Part shown: positions 18,501-26,559 of the stretch, piece after piece | Numbering within the stretch: position 1 is the stretch's first letter | Layout of the letters: each line of letters opens with the position of its first letter | NCBI RefSeq assembly: GCF_003254155.1 | Contig: NZ_QKZI01000001.1 | Coordinates: forward strand, 1,397,714-1,461,713 | Length of the DNA: 64,000 bases | Reading direction: 5' to 3' | DNA from: Psychrobacillus insolitus | Lineage (GTDB): Bacteria; Bacillota; Bacilli; Bacillales_A; Planococcaceae | Program-made: the position numbers and the translations under genes | The notes under the pieces: generated by a model | Database searches by the model: none | The model's input: the letters and a program-made list of their open reading frames with translations, nothing else | What the model was told of the DNA's origin: nothing

Positions 18501-19404
18501 TTTCTCCTGGACTTGAAAGGGATGCAGTCTCAGCAGTTGTTAGTCCGAATATACCAACTTTTTCTCCATCAATTTTTTTTATAATTCCTTGATAGATTTT
18601 TCCTTCTTCTGGTTTACTTGATATTACATCGCTAAATAACCCTGTAAACTTATCGTCTTTTGAGAAATCTACGTTAGCAGATACAAATGGGAAATTAGCT
18701 GCTTCCACAAAGTCTTTTAGCGCTTGAAGGCCTTCAGGGGAAGAACCAAGATCAAACTCATGATTACCAAATGTCATTGCATCGTATTTCATTAAGTTCA
18801 TGAATTCTAAATCTGCTAATCCTTTATACTCATTAAAATATAATGTTCCGGACATTACATCCCCAGCATCTAATAACAATGCATCTGGTTTTTCTGCTCT
18901 TACTTCTTTCACAGCTGTTACACGTTTCGCCACATTGTCTAGGCTAGCATGTGTATCATTAGTATGCATGATAGATAGATTGAAATTCCTTTTGGCAGGT
19001 GGATTTGGTTTTCCACCGACATTTTCAACATTGTTTTTTACTTGATCATAGTTTTTGATAATATCTTTTAAATCTTTGCCATTTGGAAGGATACTGTTCG
19101 AAATTCTTGAGTTAGATGCTAGTGTGACAATTGTATCCACTGAACCTATGTTTAAATTACTAATGTTTGCATCTACCGGCTTAAATAATCCATCAGCATG
19201 TCCTGTAATAACACCTCTAGCTGTTAAATCTTCTACAGCATTATAAAAATGATGTGTTGTTTTTACATCTGGAAAAGAAATACTTGCTGCTTCCGCTAGA
19301 CTTTCATTTGCTGGAGCTACTGCAACAATTGATCCAGTAACAATAACAGCTGCCAATAAAGTCTTATATGATCTTTGTCTTTGCTTTTTTTTACTAATAC
19401 TCAT
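15589..19404 (-). CDS. Secreted 5'-nucleotidase with choice-of-anchor (beta-propeller-like) domain
   Basis: 1271 residues. After a signal peptide there is one SLH-like unit (FPDVKTTHHFYNAVEDLTARGVITGHADGLFKP) whose second half is degenerate. A calcineurin-like metallophosphatase domain follows (about 140-365; IMHTNDTHA, LLDAGDVMSG, TFGNHEFDLG, AITHIGY, VGGHSHT). The 5'-nucleotidase C-terminal domain is at about 420-640 (GGIRAAIDAGPITVGEV). A long choice-of-anchor I region spans about 690-1190, and a short beta-repeat tail ends the protein. It should dephosphorylate extracellular nucleotides or cyclic 2',3'-nucleotides. The ATG follows AGGAGG. It lies 83 bases upstream of the nuclease gene, so the pair forms a nucleic-acid salvage module. 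Confidence 0.9.
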   Translation of the reverse strand: MSISKKKQRQRSYKTLLAAVIVTGSIVAVAPANESLAEAASISFPDVKTTHHFYNAVEDLTARGVITGHADGLFKPVDANISNLNIGSVDTIVTLASNSRISNSILPNGKDLKDIIKNYDQVKNNVENVGGKPNPPAKRNFNLSIMHTNDTHASLDNVAKRVTAVKEVRAEKPDALLLDAGDVMSGTLYFNEYKGLADLEFMNLMKYDAMTFGNHEFDLGSSPEGLQALKDFVEAANFPFVSANVDFSKDDKFTGLFSDVISSKPEEGKIYQGIIKKIDGEKVGIFGLTTAETASLSSPGEIIFEDYKVEAEKAVKAFEGQKVDKIIAITHIGYDDNEAIDNDLKLAAEVEGIDVIVGGHSHTALNEPKVIDAEGTPTLIVQTGNANSNLGLLDVEFDNKGNIVGHAGELIKIDKQVPDPEAVTLSAPYKEKVEATSLTEIGVEAEVALTNPRTGDVGNTTGESVRKNETILGNLITDGMLAKAKSVSEKEVIMAFQNGGGIRAAIDAGPITVGEVMTVLPFANTLATMDVTGSELKAAFEISFKSLPGESGGFLHVAGAKVEYDSSKPVGERVVSISYKNADGTYTAIEDTKTYTVATNAFTAKGGDGYTVLANAYVEGRVTDLGLSDWENLAEHLKTLTAIPTEIEGRIVDVNAPKEPVIDPGTTPASVTTTEPPLVNLNPENLSVSQIGRYDSGQGETGTEILAYDTERKLAFVTNGAVGGYDILSFAGLESGKFTAVDSEKRVVLADYGITGVKDITSIASHPTEDLIAITAVNDPKTDNGHIVFATKDGKYVKHVEVGALPDMVTFTPDGTKAIVANEGEPSDDYSADPEGSISIIDLKTFEVKTLTFTEEMLDSKVRVDSQGTKLEQLEPEYITVSADSTTAYVSLQENNAIATVNLVTGTILDVKGLGVKDHSVVGNELDAIEDGKILIEKQPILSFFMPDAIDTFSVADQTYIVTPNEGDARDYDAYSEEKKLSKIGKAVKLKAEHYVGYTQDELDAFDLTTLADYKVTIENGLSADGTSYEALYGYGGRSFSIFKADTMELVYDSGNDFETIIAENMPEQFNISNDKLTVDARSKAKGPEPETVVTGQIGEKTYAFIALERFSGIMVYDLSNPTAPEFVTLVSSRDFSADVAGDVAPEGLQFIPADKSPTGKALLAATNEMSGTVAVYEFGAGVVTNEPMTAEAFSGTVDTPKVHEGDVTVSITDATKLENATVNGNLIIKGTPTETFSMTNITVEGNLDLTGLDGEVLNMDGITVTGETTL

Positions 19405-19461
19405 TTCCTAGCCTCCTAAAACTATTTTGTTTTCATAGAACAAATTAACATAGATTTAGTT

Positions 19462-19485
19462 AATATCTCCATAAATGGAGATATT
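19462..19485. promoter_or_regulatory. Perfect inverted repeat upstream of the 5'-nucleotidase gene
   Basis: AATATCTCCA and TGGAGATATT form 10-bp perfect arms around TAAA, 58 bases before the ATG. No T-run follows in the direction of transcription, so an operator or 5'-UTR hairpin is more likely than a terminator. The binding factor is unknown. Confidence 0.5.
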
Positions 19486-19536
19486 CTTAATATAATTTAC
19501 TAATATTTAATAATTAGAATATAAATAGATTAATAA

Positions 19537-19576
19537 AAAGTGCACAACCCCTAATTAATTAGGAGTTGTGCACTTT
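19537..19576 (-). terminator. Strong hairpin after the decayed gene at 19.6-20.0 kb
   Basis: AAAGTGCACAACCCCTAATT pairs with AATTAGGAGTTGTGCACTTT with one mismatch, and a TTTTTA run follows on the minus strand. Confidence 0.75.
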
Positions 19577-19577
19577 A

Positions 19578-20001
19578 TTAATATACTACTAATTTATTCA
19601 TTTTAGTTTCAAGTAATTTACCATACTTATCATATATTTGAATTTTCACATTAGATCCACTAATTTTTTCTGATGTATTCAAACTAAACTGATTATCTCC
19701 TTCATAATGTGCGTTTATATCATTGACTGTATCGATATGAACATCACGACTAACACCTACCATTATAACGTGTGAGTCTAACATTTCAAAATATCCTATA
19801 CTAACATTTGAAATATAGTCTTGTTCAACGACGTTCACTATTACGCTTACCTTAAATCCTGTATCTCCAATAGTACCTTTTCCTTCTGTTTTACCTATTT
19901 ACATCTCCTATTGGCATCTTACCATCGAATTTTCCCGGTAAAAGACTGATCAAAATATCAGCATTACTTTCTCCTTTTGCTAAAAGAAAATCTATTGTCA
20001 A
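19578..20001 (-). pseudogene. Decayed small protein gene with an internal frameshift
   Basis: The downstream part (19838-19578) reads NVVEQDYISNVSIGYFEMLD... to KLLETKMNKLVVY, a beta-rich sequence. In the frame before it, from a TTG at about 20001, the strand reads TIDFLLAKGESNADILISLL, then PGKFDGKMPIGDVNR-stop. Removing one base near 19890-19903 would join them through GKTEGKGTIGDTGFKVSVIV. I see no known domain and no good ribosome site, so this looks like a degenerating gene. Confidence 0.45.
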
Positions 20002-20104
20002 ATTAACTTAATATCCTAATTTGAAAACAGCAGAAAACTATACAGCTAAATATCATGGTGTGTAGCCTAAACTTAGCTTTTTATTTTTGTTTCTGTAAGT
20101 AAAA

Positions 20105-20578
20105 TTAGCCAATAAACGTGCCATAACCAAAGTAAACAGTTAGAAGCGATAATATTCCAAACACTACATCTTCTACTTTTCCACCGGTTCTAGTTGTAAT
20201 CGGAAAACGAACAGTTATTTTTAGCGGAAATAACAATTTAATGCCATTTTTTGTCGCCATATCAAGTACATAATGGCTCGCCATTCCTACTAAAATTCCT
20301 GCAGTGATGGATTCGTTTGGTACATATGTATTCATCAGTACTGCCATTAGGAATAAAAACAGTAAACTATGTGTGAATGATCGATGGCCAAATAATGTAT
20401 TAACAATTTTCGATGTAATCTTAAACGTGCGACCAATTTTACTGCCCCCGTGACAAATGTCAGGAAGCAATGCCCCTACGACACCAGCTCCTACTAAAAT
20501 GACCGGATCGTAATTTGAAACTTGTGCAAAAGCAAGACTTGCCGCGATGCCGCCAATGATGTGTGTGTTCCCTGTCAT
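20105..20578 (-). CDS. Membrane-bound metal-dependent hydrolase-like protein (YdjM / DUF457 family)
   Basis: 157 residues with several hydrophobic helices. Conserved motifs are MTGNTHIIGGIAASLAFA, ALLPDICHGGSKIGR, FGHRSFTHSLLF (about residues 63-74) and GMASHYVLDMATKNGIKLLFP. These His/Asp motifs define the LexA-regulated YdjM-like family of membrane hydrolases. The substrate is unknown. The ATG follows AAGGAGAA. Single gene. Confidence 0.85.
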   Translation of the reverse strand: MTGNTHIIGGIAASLAFAQVSNYDPVILVGAGVVGALLPDICHGGSKIGRTFKITSKIVNTLFGHRSFTHSLLFLFLMAVLMNTYVPNESITAGILVGMASHYVLDMATKNGIKLLFPLKITVRFPITTRTGGKVEDVVFGILSLLTVYFGYGTFIG

Positions 20579-21064
20579 GCTTATCTATTCTCCTTATTGC
20601 CAATTTTTCTCCGTGATACATTACATTACTCGGACCTATTCTACTTTACACTAATTTAATGAATGATTGAATGGACATTGAAAAATAAATACAAGTGTTC
20701 TCATTTACTGAGATTAGAGTTCTGTTACAGAAATGAAAAAGGACATTCCAATACAGTAATTTATTTCCTAGGAAATAAAACAACAAAATACGCCATAAAT
20801 TAATGCTATGCAAACATCCAAAATTTCCAAGCATAAGAATATATCCTCTAATAGTTCTAAAGAAACTGATACAAAAGCCTGTTAAGAGTTTAAAATGCCT
20901 GATGTCTATTACTATCAGTTAATGTCGAAGGATTTTTGTTTATAAAAAGGACACTTTATAGTATATTTGTAATACTTATAAAATTCCAAAAATTAAATCA
21001 AGTAAATGACCTAGGACAAATAATTAATACAACTATAAAATCTAACTAGAATTGAGGTAAATCC
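20579..21064. other. Intergenic region, nothing convincing
   Basis: This is the divergent space between the YdjM-like gene and the membrane-protein gene. It must hold both promoters, but I cannot single out clear -35/-10 pairs. The short open frames in it lack ribosome sites and have non-protein-like composition. Confidence 0.4.
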
Positions 21065-22330
21065 ATGAAGGATGAACGTAGTAGTTTACACCAAGTATTC
21101 ATTATACTATTTGCCACTTACGCCATTAGCAATATCATTCACTATTTCTTTGAAGAGTTTTCTCTAGTTCCTCTTTTTATTGGAACTGCAGTCGTTATTA
21201 GTGTCTGTTGTTATGTTGGCAAATCTACTATTGTCAATATCGTTCTTAACTTAGCAATAGCTTTGCAAATGACAAGCGTACTAAGCTTCCTTTTATCTAA
21301 TTTTATGCAACTACAACCATTATTAGCCTTAAGCGCAGTTGCGATTTCTTTATTTTTGTTATTATCGTTTTTGCCATTATTATTTGCAGACGAAGATTAT
21401 TTATCTACTATATCAGACAGTTTACTTGCAGCCTCGGCACCTACTACTATGTTATTGCTGATGAAAAATCATGAATTACTGGATATCCTTCTATTAATCT
21501 ATCCGGTCATCGTATCCTGTTTATATGTAATCTTGAGCAGCAAAGTAGAAGATGGATTTTCTATTCTTATTAGCAATACCATTTCATCCTTAGGTATTGC
21601 TTCCTTGCTGACAGTTTTTACGAGCAATATGAGCATTTTTTCTACCTTCAGTTTATATGACATGGTCCTAGCGGTTACTTGGTTATCTACTATTGTCATG
21701 GCGTTTCTATTTAATAATGACCCTAAACAATTGTTCCAGTTATGTTACCAGCGTTTCCTAGAAGAAAAAGAGACAATCCAGAAAGATATCGCTACGCTAA
21801 AACAACAGGTTACGAATGCTGATCAATTAAGTGATGAAGATTTATTCCATATCATCAATCCGTTAAAAAGCATTCATATGGAAAAAGTTATTACGAAAGT
21901 ATTGCCTAGTAGCGTTACTAGATATAACTTACAAGGAAAATGTAGGGAAAAGAATGCCACAACATGGTTATTAGTTTTTAGTGCATATCTTGTATATTTG
22001 GGTTTCTCCCTATACCTATCCAATGCATATGATGTGAGTTCTCTTTTACTACTCCTATTCGGAATCATTTATTGCATCATTACGCCTATTATAATTAGCA
22101 GATATCTATATAAAAAATTGATAGATCACGTGAATACAGCAATTGTTATTCCATTTAATAGGCTGAATGATGAAAGAAATACACTTGTTAAAAGTATAAA
22201 GGTTATTCTTCAAGAGCGAGGTTTTACTTATTTAACGCAAGAAGACTTTGAAAATGTGTATTTCAATATGAAAGAAATACCTCAAACTAGTTTAGATAGT
22301 CCAAGTGATTTTAATGCACAAAATGTATAA
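21065..22330 (+). CDS. Polytopic membrane protein of unknown function
   Basis: 421 residues; the ATG lies 8 bases after TTGAGG. About seven hydrophobic helices fill residues 10-215. A hydrophilic, helical cytoplasmic-looking stretch follows (about 215-300; FLEEKETIQKDIATLKQQ is coiled-coil-like). Two more helices come at about 303-350, then a charged C-terminal tail. I do not recognise the family and see no transporter or kinase motif. It has no operon partner. Confidence 0.7.
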   Translation: MKDERSSLHQVFIILFATYAISNIIHYFFEEFSLVPLFIGTAVVISVCCYVGKSTIVNIVLNLAIALQMTSVLSFLLSNFMQLQPLLALSAVAISLFLLLSFLPLLFADEDYLSTISDSLLAASAPTTMLLLMKNHELLDILLLIYPVIVSCLYVILSSKVEDGFSILISNTISSLGIASLLTVFTSNMSIFSTFSLYDMVLAVTWLSTIVMAFLFNNDPKQLFQLCYQRFLEEKETIQKDIATLKQQVTNADQLSDEDLFHIINPLKSIHMEKVITKVLPSSVTRYNLQGKCREKNATTWLLVFSAYLVYLGFSLYLSNAYDVSSLLLLLFGIIYCIITPIIISRYLYKKLIDHVNTAIVIPFNRLNDERNTLVKSIKVILQERGFTYLTQEDFENVYFNMKEIPQTSLDSPSDFNAQNV

Positions 22331-23009
22331 ATTTCCTGCACTAAAAACGCTAAAGTGGTCTTTTTCAATATGAGTGTTTCAGTTCACTTTGGACAAAACT
22401 TATTGTAATAGGATAAACGAGAAAGACAGAGATAAGCTACTCGATTACTAAAAAAGTTCTTTGTCAAATGACGTTGGGGAAGTATTTTAGTGGGCTATAA
22501 TTGATTTATTTATTTATCGTGGGACTGTCCAGAAAGTCAGTAAAACTGATTTTTTAAGGCAGTCTTTTTTATGTAGTTTTCTTCAAAAGTAATGTTTGAG
22601 TCTTGAATATAGATTAAAGATTTAAGACTATGAGAATGTAACAAGTGAGTTTCCTTCTGGATGATGGTTTTGGTCGACTTTTATTCTACAGGGGATGTCA
22701 CTTTTTTCCTATATTCACTTAGCTGATTTTCGTTACGAGTGGCGACTCCAGTGGGATTAGCGTGACAGGTGAGACCCCACAGGAGCGCGGTTTTCGCGAC
22801 GAGGAGGCTCACCGCACGCCCCACGGAAAGCGTCCACTCGCAACGAAAATCAGCGCGGATCAGGATTTTTTAACTTCATAGGTATTTATAAAAAATGACA
22901 TTAGTAAAATCCCATCCCTTTCTCTTGTTTGATAGAGAAGGGGGATTTTATTTCACCAACGTCATATATTGTCTAAAGCGATCTAAAAAAATCACACATG
23001 CTATGTCGA
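22331..23009. other. Repeat-rich intergenic region
   Basis: No gene is visible. The region contains CTTTGGACAAAACTT (22389-22403), which recurs at 62125-62139. GGGACTGTCCAGAAAGTC (about 22522) resembles ends of Bacillales IS elements and may be a remnant. It also holds the GC-rich palindromic element at 22722-22854. Confidence 0.6.
22722..22854. repeat. GC-rich 133-bp palindromic intergenic element
   Basis: The ends GCTGATTTTCGTTACGAGTG and CACTCGCAACGAAAATCAGC are inverted repeats with one mismatch. Inside, GGTGAG...CTCACC and CGCGG-TTTT-CGCG form further arms, so the whole can fold into a branched structure. It is far more GC-rich than its surroundings. Similar high-GC palindromes containing GAGACCCCACAGGAGCG are, from memory, widespread between genes in Bacillaceae. 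It looks like a non-autonomous dispersed repeat, with no coding capacity. Confidence 0.75.
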
Positions 23010-24863
23010 TTAAAAATACCCTATAACCTTTAATGCTTTTAACGATAATAATAGATCAAACTGTTTTTGGGAATCTTTTAAATCTGCATTCGTAATTTCA
23101 CGAATTTTGTTTATACGGTAGCGGAGACCACTGACCGATAATCTCAGTTTTGCTGAGGTGAGCTCTAGATTTCCACCATTTATGAGAAATTCATAAAGTG
23201 TCAGCATATATTCTTTTTGCTGATCTGTTTCACCGTAGATTGCACCTAGTTCCATTTCCGCTATCTTTTTAATCGCACTTTCTTCTTGGGAGTGGATTAA
23301 CATACCGAGTATCCCTAACTCTTCAAAATAAATAACGGTTTCATGTTCTGTTGTAAATCTTGCTGCTGTCATCGCTTCATTCATTAAGCTATTCACATTT
23401 TTCAAATCATTCGTCGTGGAACTGATGCCTATATGACAATTTATCTTAGAGAAATTTCGCATAACTCTCTTACGGAATACTCCGGGCCCATTTCGCATCA
23501 TTTCAAGATTTCCGTCCGCTGGTATGAAACACAATATTCCATTCGCACGTTGAACTTGGAGGACTTCATAATCCATCTCTTGGAATAATTGAATAACCTC
23601 TTCATAAATACTTGTGAAATTAGATAAATTGTCTTCATCCGAATTACCGTTATACTTTAATGCTAAAAAAGCTATATGATATTTACTACTTACATCGATA
23701 TTCAGCAAATTAAGCTCCCGTATAATTTGTTCCTTCGATTCAAATTCATCTGCCAACATTTTTTCAAAAAGAATTCCTTTTGTTCTAGAGTTGGCTTCCA
23801 TAATATTTTTGTCATTCAAATAAACCAATGCACTAATATTCGCCAACCTTCCTAAAACCATACGATCAATTTCATCTGCTTGAACCGTATTCATATCATA
23901 AATAAAAGAACAATATCCTATTATCTGATTTCTCAAATAGATGGGTGCCACGAGTCGACAATGGTCTTCAAATTCTAAAAATCCGACCTTTTTAACAGGC
24001 CATTTTTTTAATTCTTTATGAAAAGAAGGCTGCAATTTAATTGCACCTTCTTTGGTAATATTTTCACAAAAAGTAATATTGCATAATTTATTTTCGATAA
24101 TAATCGGCACCGAAATATATTCTTTTATGATGTTCATAATATTTTCCATTTGATTGGAACGAATCAGTTCTTCCGTTAATGCATTTTGAATGTCTATTAC
24201 TCGTTGAAGCAGATTTCGTTCTTCTTCTATCTTTTCATAGGCTTTCTGTGTCTGCTTTAATTCTCCGTCATTTTCCTCAAAAAACACTTCGTATTCTTTT
24301 TTATTCCAATGTTCAAGCAGCCTACCTTCCCACTGGCATGCTGCATCTCCTCTTGCTTCACATGCATGTTCTTTGAAAAAGACTTTTTTCCCAATAATTG
24401 TGGATGTATACCCACTTGCAAAACCACATAATGTGTTACAAACAGTTTCCCTGGAACGCATGTTTGATTGTAAATAGTCATCTACCTCATAAGATCCTTG
24501 CCATTTCCCAGAAAAAAGAATTGATATAATTTCATCCTCTTCCATCTCAATTTGTTTGATTTCCATCGTTACTTTAGCCTGACCTAATGATTGATGAATA
24601 TCTGTACCTTCTAATAATTGAGAAATTATCCCCAAATTAGTATTATCCATAACAGATTGAGCTATTTCTTTCCCTTGCGACCAACCGAATTGAAAGGAAG
24701 CTTTTTTCATATGTTCCAGACCCATATGCTTAAGCAGTTCTTGTTGCCAAGCAGAAAAGGCCTTTTTTGGAAATAAAACTGTATCGTTAGTAGGTGAAAT
24801 TGAGTATTCCTGTTTTTCTGAGATAGGCCAAGTTTCTATAATAGATGACACCAATTGTTTCAT
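23010..24863 (-). CDS. Aromatic-sensing regulator: XylR_N and V4R domains fused to PucR-type output
   Basis: 617 residues; the ATG at 24863 follows GGAGGG by 6 bases. The N-terminus (about 20-115) resembles the XylR/DmpR effector domain. It is followed by a V4R domain (about 120-200; LCGFASGYTSTIIGKKVFF, EHACEARGDAACQW). After a coiled linker and a sensor-like middle comes a CdaR GGDEF-like region (about 370-490). The C-terminal PucR helix-turn-helix (about 555-613) contains LELTSAKLRLSVSGLRYRINKI. There is no sigma-54 AAA+ domain. It is the last gene of the meta-cleavage operon, 17 bases after the aldehyde dehydrogenase. Inference: it binds phenol or catechol-like ligands and activates the operon. 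Confidence 0.82.
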   Translation of the reverse strand: MKQLVSSIIETWPISEKQEYSISPTNDTVLFPKKAFSAWQQELLKHMGLEHMKKASFQFGWSQGKEIAQSVMDNTNLGIISQLLEGTDIHQSLGQAKVTMEIKQIEMEEDEIISILFSGKWQGSYEVDDYLQSNMRSRETVCNTLCGFASGYTSTIIGKKVFFKEHACEARGDAACQWEGRLLEHWNKKEYEVFFEENDGELKQTQKAYEKIEEERNLLQRVIDIQNALTEELIRSNQMENIMNIIKEYISVPIIIENKLCNITFCENITKEGAIKLQPSFHKELKKWPVKKVGFLEFEDHCRLVAPIYLRNQIIGYCSFIYDMNTVQADEIDRMVLGRLANISALVYLNDKNIMEANSRTKGILFEKMLADEFESKEQIIRELNLLNIDVSSKYHIAFLALKYNGNSDEDNLSNFTSIYEEVIQLFQEMDYEVLQVQRANGILCFIPADGNLEMMRNGPGVFRKRVMRNFSKINCHIGISSTTNDLKNVNSLMNEAMTAARFTTEHETVIYFEELGILGMLIHSQEESAIKKIAEMELGAIYGETDQQKEYMLTLYEFLINGGNLELTSAKLRLSVSGLRYRINKIREITNADLKDSQKQFDLLLSLKALKVIGYF

Positions 24864-24880
24864 GCTGTTCCCTCCACCCT

Positions 24881-26353
24881 TTATTCCAAGGCTATACAAA
24901 TATTCTTAGCTTCTGAGAAAAATTCTAAGCTATGATGTCCTCCTTCTCGTCCGATACCACTCTTTTTAAAACCTCCAAATGGAACCCGTAAATCACGCAC
25001 AAACCAGCAGTTGACCCAAATTGTACCTGCACGAACTCCATGTGCAATTCGATGTGCACGCTTTAGGTTCTCCGTCCAAACGACTCCGTTTAGTCCATAG
25101 TCCGTATCATTTGCAATCGTTAGTGCTTCTTCTTCTGTGTCAAATGGAATAATGGTAACAAAAGGCCCGAAAATCTCTTCTTGGCAAATTCTTGCTTTGT
25201 GATCTTCATGATAATAGACAGTCGGCTCTATGTAATAGCCGTCTTTTAAATGTGCAGCAAGTTTTGGAGTTCCGCCTCCAGTTATTAATGTCGCGCCTTC
25301 TTCCTTCGCTACATCTAAATAGGATCTTACCTTGTTATAATGTTCTTCACTAACTAGTGGGCCCATTTTAGTAGCCGGGTCTTGTGGATCTCCGACAACA
25401 AGCGCTTCAGCAGCAAGTTTAAATTTCTCTATAAACGAGTCTAATATGGAACGCTGAACGAGGATACGTGAACCTGCTAAACAAACCTGACCAGAGTTCA
25501 GGAATGCTGCATTAATAGATACAGGAATTGCCTTCTCTAAATCTGCATCTTCAAAAATAATATTGGCAGCTTTTCCACCTAATTCAAAAGCAAACTTTTT
25601 CAACGTATCTGCTCCGTTACGCATAATAGCTTTTCCAGTAGCAGTCGAACCTGTGAATGAAATAATATCCACGTTTTCATTTTCTGTAATCGCTGTCCCT
25701 ACAACTCTCCCTTGGCCATGGATGATATTAACTACTCCGTCTGGAATTCCCGCTTGTTTTGCAATTTCACCCAATAGAGAAACTGAAAGCGGTGTCATTT
25801 CTGCAGGCTTGATCACCGCAGTATTTCCCGCAGCTAAGCAAGGACCTAATTTCCATGTAGTCAACATGAAAGGTGCATTCCATGGGGTAATCAAACCTGC
25901 TACACCTACTGGCTCATAGCGAGTGTAATTTAAATAAGCATCTTCCATCGGATAAGCTTCCCCGCCTTGTTGCTCCATGAAGTCAGCAAAGAATTTCAAA
26001 TTATGAGCAGCACGTGGAATCTCTCCAGCAAATGCATGACTATATGGTTTTCCAACATCTAGTGCTTCTAAACGAGCAATCTCTTCTCTGCGTTCCAAAA
26101 TGATTTCAGCCATACGACGGATCTTATCACAACGATCTGCAAGAGACATCGTCCGCCATGGGCCATGATCAAAAGCATCCCTTGCTACTTGACTAACTTT
26201 TTGTACATCTTCTTCCGTGGCTTCTGAAACAACTGCAATTACTTCTTGTGTTGCGGGATTTTTCACTTCAAATGTTTGTTCATCTGATGATTGTTCATAA
26301 TTCCCGTTTATAAAATGCAGAACTCTTTTTACCTTTACTTCTACAGACGTCAT
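24881..26353 (-). CDS. 2-Hydroxymuconic semialdehyde dehydrogenase (DmpC/XylG-like)
   Basis: 490 residues from the ATG at 26353, 6 bases after AGAGGA, overlapping the tautomerase stop by 4 bases. NAD-dependent aldehyde dehydrogenase with N159 (TPWNAPF), E257 (FELGGKAA) and C291 (NSGQVCLAGS). It would oxidise the ring-cleavage product of catechol to 4-oxalocrotonate. The homoprotocatechuate enzyme HpaE is close in sequence. The neighbouring DmpF/G/H-type genes favour the catechol assignment. Confidence 0.85.
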   Translation of the reverse strand: MTSVEVKVKRVLHFINGNYEQSSDEQTFEVKNPATQEVIAVVSEATEEDVQKVSQVARDAFDHGPWRTMSLADRCDKIRRMAEIILERREEIARLEALDVGKPYSHAFAGEIPRAAHNLKFFADFMEQQGGEAYPMEDAYLNYTRYEPVGVAGLITPWNAPFMLTTWKLGPCLAAGNTAVIKPAEMTPLSVSLLGEIAKQAGIPDGVVNIIHGQGRVVGTAITENENVDIISFTGSTATGKAIMRNGADTLKKFAFELGGKAANIIFEDADLEKAIPVSINAAFLNSGQVCLAGSRILVQRSILDSFIEKFKLAAEALVVGDPQDPATKMGPLVSEEHYNKVRSYLDVAKEEGATLITGGGTPKLAAHLKDGYYIEPTVYYHEDHKARICQEEIFGPFVTIIPFDTEEEALTIANDTDYGLNGVVWTENLKRAHRIAHGVRAGTIWVNCWFVRDLRVPFGGFKKSGIGREGGHHSLEFFSEAKNICIALE

Positions 26354-26550
26354 ATAGATTCCTCTTTTCTTTTTGAAATAGATTGTCCAGCGATTCCCCA
26401 ATGCGTTGTTGGAACTTCCGTTATTAATACACGAATTGCTTCTTTAGGTGCTCCTAATACAGTGGACACAGTTTCAGTTAGTTCATATATTAATCGTTCT
26501 TTCTTTTCAGCTTCTCTACCCTCTGCTATTGTAACTTGTATGAATGGCAT
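26350..26550 (-). CDS. 4-Oxalocrotonate tautomerase (DmpI/XylH-like)
   Basis: 66 residues. The mature N-terminus starts with the catalytic proline (MPFIQVTIAEGREAEKKERLI), and the VPTTHWGIAGQSI region is typical of the 4-OT family. It converts the 2-hydroxymuconate enol to the keto form that the decarboxylase uses. Members form hexamers. Its stop overlaps the start of the dehydrogenase (ATGA type), so the two are translationally coupled. Confidence 0.9.
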   Translation of the reverse strand: MPFIQVTIAEGREAEKKERLIYELTETVSTVLGAPKEAIRVLITEVPTTHWGIAGQSISKRKEESI

Positions 26551-26559
26551 AAGTTTTCT

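Noticed and set aside
20646..20834. 62-residue minus-strand frame between the YdjM-like and membrane-protein genes
   Set aside because: No ribosome site, and an A/T-driven composition rich in Phe, Leu, Tyr and Cys.
22500..22860. Intact insertion sequence
   Set aside because: Only an IS-end-like 18-mer and a palindromic element are present. There is no transposase reading frame and no matching second end.
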